Made by a program: the position numbers and the translations under genes. The notes under the pieces are model-generated. The model was not told the DNA's origin and made no database searches. It was given only the letters and a program-made list of their open reading frames with translations. From positions 1 through 5,543 of the forward strand of contig RFIL01000397.1 in assembly GCA_003695285.1 (NCBI GenBank): a stretch of DNA of 5,543 bases, in the 5' to 3' direction. The stretch comes from Calditrichota bacterium. GTDB lineage: Bacteria; Calditrichota; Calditrichia; RBG-13-44-9; J075. Position 1 is the stretch's first letter. Every line of letters starts with the position of its first letter. Positions 1 through 5,300 of the stretch are shown here, piece after piece.

Positions 1-1114
1 GGGTAAAGCTGGTGGTATCGGAAAGGTTGGGAGTGCCGTCATCAGTGGCAATGACCTGAATGTTGGGATAGACCCCGGCATCATCAAATCCGGGATTGAA
101 GGTCAACGTTCCGGTGCCATTTCCGTTGTCGGTAAAGCTCCCGAAGGTCGGCAGGTTCAGCGCGGTGAGAGTGATGTTGTCGCCATCGGGGTCGGTAGCG
201 GAGACCGCCACGGTAAGGGTTTCACCTTCGTTCATGGTCTGATCCGGGATGGGGTTGATCATTGGTGCATGGTTGGGCTGCCAGTTCCCGAAGTTGATGT
301 CGGTGACCACATCGCCAGAATTGAGTGTGAGGGAATAAGTGCCCGGAGGGGGAGGAGCGGTCTGTTCCCAACCGGATTGTAATACCTCGCTGACTACATA
401 ATTACCGGGATTCAGGTTGGTGAAAGCATAGTTTCCATTGGCATCCGTGGTGGTTGAAAGGGAAGAATCCCCACTGAGGGTAATCTGCCAGTTGGATAAA
501 CCCGGTTCTCCGGGGTCAAGTGTTCCATCTCCATCCAGATCGTTCCACTTCATCCCATGAATCTCAGCCGGGAGAACTATCGTCAGCTTCCCACTAATCC
601 CTACAATCGGTAGGTTGTTGAAGTTTGGATCCGAAGCGGAAAGATCACTGAATAGGAACAGGGATGAATCACCATTCTGTGCGGTAGGGTCTACGAGAAA
701 GGAGAGAAAAACCAGGACGCCATCATTGACGATTGGGCCTCCTCCAAAATCTACGAATGCAAACCGCACACTATCGGGTGCGGGTGCGTTGACATTGAAC
801 ATTGGACCGGGAATAATTGGTCCCTCACTAAAACCGATATAGGAAAGTATCCCGTTCGTTGCTTTAAGCGCGGCACCCAGGGCAGCAATATCATTGTTGC
901 CCCGATTCAGATAAACCGGAACAACCACGGTGTCACCTGGAGAAGCGGTTAAATTCACAGAGACTGAAAGGGTTACGGTATCGAATAAGGTGGTGGTCGG
1001 GGCCGCAAAGATGTGGAAACTGGAGAGGATTATCCCCAGCACAATGCTAAAAATAATCGAAGAATGGAAATCTGTTTCCAATCGAGTCTTAAATCGTATG
1101 AATTTCTGTTTCAT
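1..1114 (-). CDS. Modular exported protein with cohesin-like, SdrD B-like and Ig-like domains (N-terminal 371 residues; 3' end beyond window)
   Basis: The frame stays open from ATG at 1114 to the left edge, giving 371 codons with no stop. The start is supported by AGGGGG five bases upstream and by a signal peptide directly after it: a basic N-terminus (K2, K4, R7, K9, R11), a hydrophobic stretch at about 20-36 and a likely cleavage near A37/A38. Residues about 46-181 form a cohesin-like beta-sandwich (PGDTVVVPVYLN, AALGAAL, GPIIPGP, APAPDS, LSASDP). Residues about 184-278 resemble an SdrD B-like domain: WNDLDGDGTLDPGEPG is an acidic, probably calcium-binding loop, followed by TTTDANGNYAFTNLNPGNY. 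Residues about 282-371 are an Ig-like/cadherin-like domain (PIPDQTMNEGETL, then DPDGD). The cohesin and Ig domains are close relatives of those in the 1331-residue gene just upstream. A T9SS sorting domain would be expected at the missing C-terminus, but this is not seen. Likely role: surface or secreted structural/adhesion protein. No catalytic domain is visible in this part. Confidence 0.88.
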   Translation of the reverse strand, partial: MKQKFIRFKTRLETDFHSSIIFSIVLGIILSSFHIFAAPTTTLFDTVTLSVSVNLTASPGDTVVVPVYLNRGNNDIAALGAALKATNGILSYIGFSEGPIIPGPMFNVNAPAPDSVRFAFVDFGGGPIVNDGVLVFLSFLVDPTAQNGDSSLFLFSDLSASDPNFNNLPIVGISGKLTIVLPAEIHGMKWNDLDGDGTLDPGEPGLSNWQITLSGDSSLSTTTDANGNYAFTNLNPGNYVVSEVLQSGWEQTAPPPPGTYSLTLNSGDVVTDINFGNWQPNHAPMINPIPDQTMNEGETLTVAVSATDPDGDNITLTALNLPTFGSFTDNGNGTGTLTFNPGFDDAGVYPNIQVIATDDGTPNLSDTTSFT

Positions 1115-1125
1115 GATGTCCCCCT
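1115..1125 (-). promoter_or_regulatory. Ribosome binding site for the left modular gene
   Basis: On the minus strand AGGGGGA (1119-1125) precedes the ATG at 1114, with four bases after the final A. It is a good Shine-Dalgarno match and fixes the start that gives a complete signal peptide. I see no convincing promoter in the rest of the gap. Confidence 0.65.
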
Positions 1126-1157
1126 GTGATTAAAAGTTTTTTCCATGTTGAACTTGA

Positions 1158-1192
1158 CGGGGAGGTTCCCGGAAATAAACCGAACCTCCCCG
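1158..1192 (-). terminator. Perfect 11-bp GC-rich hairpin between the two modular genes
   Basis: CGGGGAGGTTC (1158-1168) and GAACCTCCCCG (1182-1192) are exact inverted repeats around a 13-base loop. The hairpin lies 16 bases past the TAA of the 1331-residue gene (1209-1211) and 43 bases before the next ATG. Its position fits a transcription terminator or an mRNA 3'-end stabilising hairpin for the large gene. Neither side is followed directly by a T-run: on the minus strand the next bases are TCAAGTTCAAC. It is therefore not a textbook intrinsic terminator and may only attenuate or protect transcripts. Confidence 0.5.
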
Positions 1193-1208
1193 CCTTATGG
1201 CAAACAGA

Positions 1209-4200
1209 TTAACGAAGCAAGATCATTTTCCGTGTGGAGTGATAATTTCCAGAGGGGGATTGAGCATCCAGTCGATAGAAATATACCCCGCTTCCTACCA
1301 ATTCACCATGTTGATTTTTCCCATCCCAGATAACTTTATAAGTTCCCGCATCCCGATGTTCTGAATCCACCAGCTTTCGGATTTCCTGTCCCAGAGCGTT
1401 ATAAATCGTCACTGTGACCTGCGAGGCTACCGGGAGTTGATACTGTATCACTGTACGTGGATTGAAGGGATTGGGATAATTGGGAAGCAGCGCAAATGTT
1501 GCCGGTGGAGTGATCTGTTCTCCCGAATGCCGTAAATTTAACAGCCCCTGAGCATTCGCCGGAGAATGTCCCTGATTATCTATAGCAACCGTGACATTCT
1601 TTAAGCTGATTTGAAAAGGCTTCTCGTCGGGAACTTCCTTTTTAACTTTTGCCTTCACGGTTAACAGTTTTCCTGTTTCCGTAAATTTCTCACCGGTGGA
1701 AAAACCGCCAAATCGAATGATCCCTTCGGTCTCTTGTTCCAATCGATGAGAAAAATCATACTGATAATTCGTTTCCGGTAATATCGAACCCCATTCAATC
1801 TTCTCAATATTCAGGATTGAAGCATCATATACAAGATCACCTCCGAAGGCATAGATACCATTGGGTAACGAACCGGGATCTACCCATAGCCAGAACGTAA
1901 AACTACGATCTTCGTCGCTGACATTGGCAGGAGTTAATTGCAGGTCTATGGTATTTGAATTATCAGCAAGAAGTTTGTTCATGGCATTGGTCAGCGGTGT
2001 CCAGCTTAAATCTGCATCTCCATACACCACAGCATAAAAATCCTGATTGGGTTGGGAATCCGTTAACGAAGGATAATCAATGCCATTGGGTGCATTTTTC
2101 CAGGCATCGGGAGTGGCATCGATGTCATAACTGGCCGGATAGGCCCGCCAGTCCTCTCCGCAGGGGAAGGAAGAAATATTGCCCAGGAAATAATTAAAGA
2201 TTAACAACGCATCAGTTGGGTTAACTGCCTGGTCACAATTGACATCGGATGCCAGTTTCTGACACCCTTTGCCGTTGTAACTTCCCAGAAAAATATTGAA
2301 ACAGATCAATGCATCTGTGGGCACAATAACATTATTCCCTATACCTCCACTCACACGGTGTACTTCCAATCGATAATTATTCCCGACCAGGATTTTATTA
2401 ATATGGTAATTCCCATTGCTGTCACTAAGAACAGTTTTCAATAAATTACCGTTTTGATACAACTCAGCAGAGAGGTCTTTCACCGGCTTGGCAGGGTTTC
2501 CGTTTCCGGAGGTATCGCAGTACTGGATATTTCCGGCGATATAGACTGTGACAACAAAGGTTCCATTATCCGGTATAACGGTTAAGGCATTGAAACCCGG
2601 ATCACTGGCAGAAAGCTCGTTGAAATTAAGGAATACGGTATCTCCGGGAACTGCCGAGGGAGAAATCTGAAAATGAAGGGTGGTCAGCAATCCACTGGTG
2701 GAAATGGGCCCTCCTCCGGCATCAAAGAACCCCATTAGGAGACTGTCCGGAGCGGGAGCCTGCACGTCAAAAATTGGGCCGGGAATGATGGGTCCCGGCG
2801 TAAAACCGGTATAAGTTAGTATGGTCTTCGACATTACCACAGCAGCGCCCAGGGCTGCCACCTGATTATTATTGACATTCAAATATACCGGCACATCCAC
2901 TATGGTACCGGCTTCACCCTTTATGGTATCCGGTATGGAGATAAAGATGGAATCCACTGGAGCCGGTTGTGGATTAACCAGCAGGTTAAAGGTCTCTACA
3001 TCACTACCATCAACGGTGGTAGCGGTGACCTGAATGTTCTGATATAGCCCATTATCACCGATGCCGGGAGCAAAGTGAAAAAGCCCGGTTCCATCTCCAT
3101 TATCGGTAAAAGTCCCGAAGGGAGGGACATTCGAGGCAGTCAGCGTAATTGCACAGGTGTCTGTGGCTGTAGCTACCACCGGAACATCCAGGGTCTGTCC
3201 TTCCTGCATGGTTTGATCAGCGATTGGTTGCACATCGGGGAGACATTGACCGGGACAACCGGGGTTCAAAATGATCCGTAATCCATTCAGAATAAGCGGA
3301 TCGGTGACCACCAGACTATCAACTGTCTTCATATCCACAGGCCCAAACAGGTTGCCGTTGATATCATCCACAATCTGGAAGGAGCTGTAAATATCCAGAT
3401 CAGAAATGTTCCAGTGCAGCACAATAGGCCCCTGTCCGCTTGCCGGTTGATAGCTCATATGGAAGAGTTTCTGAGTGAGTAAATTATCCCGGATATCGGT
3501 GAGAAAATCTTCATTAAGCATGCTAAAGCGAGCATCAAAAGCACCGGGGGGCGGTGGCGGCGGTGCCAGTACATCCAGCCCGGGGTCATAACCATCGGAT
3601 CCGTTCGGGTCTACTCCAAAGACCAGAAGCTGAGAGTTGGATCCATCCGTGACAGTAATCGGAACATCAAAATCCGGACAGGCACCCGGGGTGGCGGGAG
3701 TCACGGTTAACATGAACACTTCGGTATCGCTACCATCAGCGGTAGTTCCGGTCACCTGGATGTTGGGATAACTACCTGCATCGCCGGTTCCAGGAGCGAA
3801 ATGGATCAATCCCGTACCATCTCCATTGTCTGTAAAAGTTCCAAAAGCGGGTAAATTGGTCACAGATAAAGTGATGGCACAGGTATCAGTGGCCGTTGCA
3901 ACTACTGGCACATCCAGTGTCTGACCTTCCTGAACCGTGTGATCGGCAATGGGTTGCACATCCGGTATACAGGGGGGTGTGACACAGGTTGGAGTCACCA
4001 GAATCCTCAGTCCGTTCAGGATTAACGGGTCGGTAACGGTTAAGGTGTTGGTGGTTGACATATCCAGAGGCCCCCAGAGGGTACCGTTGATGTCATCAAC
4101 AATGGTGAAGGTTCCCAGTGAGGGGATGATGGTATTATCCCAGGTTAAGGTAATGGGACCCTGACCGGTTGCAGCCTGATAGGACATGTGGAATTGTTTT

Positions 4201-5204
4201 TGGTTAATTAAATTATCCCGGATGTCAGTCAGAAAATCTTCATTTTGAATACTCAAGCGGGCATCAAAAGCACCGGGGGGTGGGGGAGGTGGAGCCAGCA
4301 CGTCCAGGCCCGGATCATATCCATCACTTCCATTGGGATCGACACCAATGGTGAGTATCTGGTTGTTACTCCCATCTGTCACCGTAATGGGGAAATCAAA
4401 ATCCGGACAGGGACCGGCGGTTGTATCTTGTACTACCACTAAGAAGGTATCGTTGGTGGTGAATTGTCCGTCATCCGCAGTGGCGATGACCGTTGAGGTC
4501 CCTACAAATCCGGGTACGGAACCCAATTGTAACAAGGAGCCAATTACAGAAACAGTAGTATTGCCATCACTTGTTGCAGAGTATGTTAACGGATCATTGT
4601 CCGGGTCCTGAAACACGGTATCCAGATCTGCTACGGTATAAGTAGCAAAACCAATCAGTTGAGTTTGATCCGGAATCGGACTGATTACCACTGGTGGTTG
4701 ATTACCACTCACCGGAAAAGGGGTCACTTTAATTCGCAATCCGTTTAAAATTATCGGATCGGTTACAGTGAGAGTATTGGTGGTCGTCATATCCAGGGGA
4801 CCCCACAGAGTACCGGTGATGTCATCAACCATTTCAAAGGTCCCCAGGGAAGCGAGAACAGTATTATCCCAGGTTAACGTAATGGGACCCTGACCGGCTG
4901 CTGCCTGATATGACATGTGAAATTGTTTTTCCGTGAGCAGGTTATCCCGAATGTCGGTTAAAAAATCTTCTGTTAGCATGCTAAAACGCGCATCAAAGGC
5001 ACCGGGTGGAGGTGGAGGCGGTGCCAGAACATCCAACCCCGGATCATATCCATCTGTGCCTTGTGGATCTACCCCCAGTGTCAAAACCAGATTGTTTATA
5101 CCATCAGAAACTGTGATGGGAACATCAAAATCCTGCCCCAGAATTGGTACCATAAGGCAGAGTAAAATACACAGTAACAAATGGTATTGTGTTCCTTTTA
5201 TCAT
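1209..5204 (-). CDS. Large modular T9SS-exported surface protein: three hexaproline modules, Ig-like domains, cohesin-dockerin-cohesin and C-terminal sorting domain
   Basis: Complete 1331-residue protein; stop TAA at 1209-1211. The ATG at 5204 has AGGAGG seven bases upstream and opens a signal peptide (hydrophobic core about 8-22, likely cleavage after G23 in VPILG-QD). Domains in order: module 1 (25-162), cadherin-like domain (about 170-260, DPDNDP loop), module 2 (268-405), Ig-like domain (about 413-503), module 3 (511-648), Ig-like domain (about 655-745), cohesin-like domain (about 750-888), CnaB / carboxypeptidase-regulatory-like domain (about 889-950), dockerin-type segment (about 953-1018, with DVNCDQAVNPTD at 987-998), second, more diverged cohesin-like domain (about 1085-1226), and T9SS type A / FlgD-like sorting domain (about 1236-1331). 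The sorting domain should direct outer-membrane export and surface attachment or release. No enzyme motif is visible, so a structural, adhesive or scaffold role is inferred. The domain names come from motif recognition, not a profile search. Confidence 0.95.
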   Translation of the reverse strand: MIKGTQYHLLLCILLCLMVPILGQDFDVPITVSDGINNLVLTLGVDPQGTDGYDPGLDVLAPPPPPPGAFDARFSMLTEDFLTDIRDNLLTEKQFHMSYQAAAGQGPITLTWDNTVLASLGTFEMVDDITGTLWGPLDMTTTNTLTVTDPIILNGLRIKVTPFPVSGNQPPVVISPIPDQTQLIGFATYTVADLDTVFQDPDNDPLTYSATSDGNTTVSVIGSLLQLGSVPGFVGTSTVIATADDGQFTTNDTFLVVVQDTTAGPCPDFDFPITVTDGSNNQILTIGVDPNGSDGYDPGLDVLAPPPPPPGAFDARLSIQNEDFLTDIRDNLINQKQFHMSYQAATGQGPITLTWDNTIIPSLGTFTIVDDINGTLWGPLDMSTTNTLTVTDPLILNGLRILVTPTCVTPPCIPDVQPIADHTVQEGQTLDVPVVATATDTCAITLSVTNLPAFGTFTDNGDGTGLIHFAPGTGDAGSYPNIQVTGTTADGSDTEVFMLTVTPATPGACPDFDVPITVTDGSNSQLLVFGVDPNGSDGYDPGLDVLAPPPPPPGAFDARFSMLNEDFLTDIRDNLLTQKLFHMSYQPASGQGPIVLHWNISDLDIYSSFQIVDDINGNLFGPVDMKTVDSLVVTDPLILNGLRIILNPGCPGQCLPDVQPIADQTMQEGQTLDVPVVATATDTCAITLTASNVPPFGTFTDNGDGTGLFHFAPGIGDNGLYQNIQVTATTVDGSDVETFNLLVNPQPAPVDSIFISIPDTIKGEAGTIVDVPVYLNVNNNQVAALGAAVVMSKTILTYTGFTPGPIIPGPIFDVQAPAPDSLLMGFFDAGGGPISTSGLLTTLHFQISPSAVPGDTVFLNFNELSASDPGFNALTVIPDNGTFVVTVYIAGNIQYCDTSGNGNPAKPVKDLSAELYQNGNLLKTVLSDSNGNYHINKILVGNNYRLEVHRVSGGIGNNVIVPTDALICFNIFLGSYNGKGCQKLASDVNCDQAVNPTDALLIFNYFLGNISSFPCGEDWRAYPASYDIDATPDAWKNAPNGIDYPSLTDSQPNQDFYAVVYGDADLSWTPLTNAMNKLLADNSNTIDLQLTPANVSDEDRSFTFWLWVDPGSLPNGIYAFGGDLVYDASILNIEKIEWGSILPETNYQYDFSHRLEQETEGIIRFGGFSTGEKFTETGKLLTVKAKVKKEVPDEKPFQISLKNVTVAIDNQGHSPANAQGLLNLRHSGEQITPPATFALLPNYPNPFNPRTVIQYQLPVASQVTVTIYNALGQEIRKLVDSEHRDAGTYKVIWDGKNQHGELVGSGVYFYRLDAQSPSGNYHSTRKMILLR
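1212..1499 (-). other. C-terminal T9SS type A / FlgD-like sorting domain of the large protein
   Basis: Residues about 1236-1331. NYPNPFNP (1242-1249) is the usual opening motif of this domain in Ignavibacteria- and KSB1-like bacteria. It is followed by TVTIYNALGQEIRKL, DAGTYKVIWDGKNQHG, GSGVYFYRL and a basic end (STRKMILLR). In the family this C-terminal beta-sandwich is recognised by the type IX secretion machinery after Sec export, and is often cleaved or exchanged for a surface anchor. The same domain, clearly paralogous, ends the gene at the right edge of the window. Confidence 0.88.
1527..1952 (-). other. Second cohesin-like domain of the large protein
   Basis: Residues about 1085-1226, between the dockerin segment and the sorting domain. 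Cohesin-type features are GGDLVYDASILNIEKIEWG, the glycine-rich IIRFGGFSTGEKF turn and GKLLTVKAKVKKE, followed by a FQISLKNVTVAIDNQG strand. It is much more diverged from the first cohesin-like domain than that one is from the neighbouring gene's copy. The call rests on strand pattern and motif order and is less certain than the first. Confidence 0.55.
2151..2348 (-). other. Dockerin-type segment with one canonical and one degenerate half
   Basis: Residues about 953-1018. The second half, DVNCDQAVNPTD (987-998) followed by ALLIFNYFLG, carries the dockerin calcium-loop pattern D-x-N-x-D-x(3)-N-x(2)-D with all ligand positions present. The first half, at about 953-974, keeps the helix (VPTDALICFNIFLG) but has GGIGNN where the first acidic ligands should be. 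Dockerins bind cohesins in cellulosomes and in many non-cellulosomal surface proteins. Here cohesin-like domains flank the dockerin within the same polypeptide. Confidence 0.75.
2541..2957 (-). other. First cohesin-like domain, paralogous to that of the downstream gene
   Basis: Residues about 750-888. It matches residues about 46-181 of the gene at 1-1114 in order and spacing: VPVYLN, AALGAA, GPIIPGP, APAPDS, GGGPI and LSASDP are shared blocks. This shows recent common descent of the domain in the two genes. In the known family the fold is a nine-stranded beta-sandwich that binds dockerins; whether this member does so is not shown by the sequence. Confidence 0.75.
2970..3242 (-). repeat. Ig-like domain repeat, copy b
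   Basis: Residues about 655-745 (DVQPIADQTMQEGQTL, then FGTFTDNGDGTGLFHF and YQNIQVTATT). It is nearly the same as copy a at residues 413-503 and clearly related to the Ig-like domain of the gene at 1-1114. The acidic DPDGD loop of that relative is replaced by ATDTCA around C684. Its function is probably a spacer or adhesion fold. Confidence 0.8.
3261..3674 (-). repeat. Hexaproline module, copy 3
   Basis: Residues 511-648 of the large protein. The core is DGYDPGLDVLAPPPPPPGAF, then DARF and EDFLTDIRDNLL, with FHMSYQ, GQGPI, VDDINGN and TDPLILNGLRI further on. It is the most diverged of the three copies in its second half (LHWNISDLDIYSSFQ replaces the TLTWDNT / SLGTF segment). I recall similar 'FG.DP..TDG.D..L....PPPP.G.FDAR' segments in T9SS-exported proteins of Bacteroidota and relatives, but I know of no assigned function. 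Confidence 0.92.
3696..3968 (-). repeat. Ig-like domain repeat, copy a
   Basis: Residues about 413-503 (DVQPIADHTVQEGQTL, then FGTFTDNGDGTGLIHF and YPNIQVTGTT). It pairs with copy b, 242 residues further on. Like copy b it has ATDTCA (C442) where the related domain of the left gene has the acidic DPDGD loop. Confidence 0.8.
3990..4403 (-). repeat. Hexaproline module, copy 2
   Basis: Residues 268-405, starting exactly 243 residues after copy 1 and 243 before copy 3. It carries the same DGYDPGLD / hexaproline / GAFDAR core. Its first part (TVTDGSN, GVDPNGSDGYD) resembles copy 3, while its second part (GPITLTWDNT, SLGTF, GTLWGPLDM, TTNTLTVTDP) resembles copy 1. It is preceded by C266 and followed by C407 and C412. 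Confidence 0.92.
4719..5132 (-). repeat. Hexaproline module, copy 1
   Basis: Residues 25-162, directly after the signal peptide, so it is the mature N-terminus. It has the same core as copies 2 and 3. Unlike them it has no flanking cysteines and is followed by a different, cadherin-like domain (residues about 170-260, with a DPDNDP loop and TVIATADDGQ). Confidence 0.92.
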
Positions 5205-5217
5205 GCTTCATCCTCCT
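5205..5217 (-). promoter_or_regulatory. Strong ribosome binding site for the large gene
   Basis: On the minus strand AGGAGG (5212-5217) stands seven bases before the ATG at 5204. This is near-ideal spacing and supports that start over the out-of-frame ATG at 5211, which sits directly against the motif. Confidence 0.75.
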
Positions 5218-5235
5218 CTGTTACCCTCATCTCCC

Positions 5236-5271
5236 ATAATAAAGTGCTGCCTCCAAACATGGAGACAGCAC
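5236..5271 (-). terminator. Terminator-like hairpin after the right-edge gene
   Basis: GTGCTG (5244-5249) pairs with CAGCAC (5266-5271) and CTCC (5251-5254) with GGAG (5261-5264), separated by one C/A mismatch and closed by a six-base loop. Read on the minus strand, the stem is followed by TTTATTAT (5243-5236), an imperfect T-rich tail. It lies 29 bases past the TAA at 5301-5303. This fits a weak intrinsic terminator that could separate, or partly attenuate, transcription into the large gene. Confidence 0.6.
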
Positions 5272-5300
5272 CTCTGAGATTCAGGATGATTGTTGGGGGG

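Noticed and set aside
1111..1146. Eleven-residue minus-strand leader ORF whose TGA overlaps the ATG of the left gene (ATGA)
   Set aside because: The overlap is suggestive of translational coupling, but no Shine-Dalgarno sequence precedes its ATG and the peptide has no regulatory run of codons. An 11-codon ORF is easily due to chance.
615..1333. Plus-strand open frames over the left gene and the gap (615-842, 930-1133, 1145-1333)
   Set aside because: They oppose a minus-strand frame with a signal peptide and recognisable cohesin, SdrD B-like and Ig-like motifs; their own products show no domain or biased composition.
3261..5132. CRISPR array or mobile element as the source of the 729-nt periodicity
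   Set aside because: The repeats are in frame, codon-structured and protein-conserved, with synonymous drift between copies; there are no short identical repeats, terminal inverted repeats or transposase.
5135..5204. Possible lipoprotein signal in the large protein (C12 and C16 in the hydrophobic stretch)
   Set aside because: ILLC and HLLLC lack the small residue needed just before a lipobox cysteine; VPILG-QD further on is a normal signal peptidase I site.
5125..5211. Alternative minus-strand ATG at 5211 for the large gene
   Set aside because: It is out of frame with the 1331-residue protein, abuts the AGGAGG motif with no usable spacing, and ends at TGA after 28 codons.
4933..5277. Plus-strand open frame encoding a glycine run
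   Set aside because: It is the antisense of module 1 and the start of the large gene; the glycine run is the complement of the hexaproline codons. It has no coherent domain or ribosome binding site. The other plus-strand frames inside 1209-5204 are rejected for the same reason.
5205..5300. Promoter for the large gene in the 96-nt gap
   Set aside because: I found no convincing -35/-10 pair or Bacteroidota-type -33/-7 (TAnnTTTG) pair on the minus strand. The TTTATTAT stretch is better explained as the tail of the hairpin.
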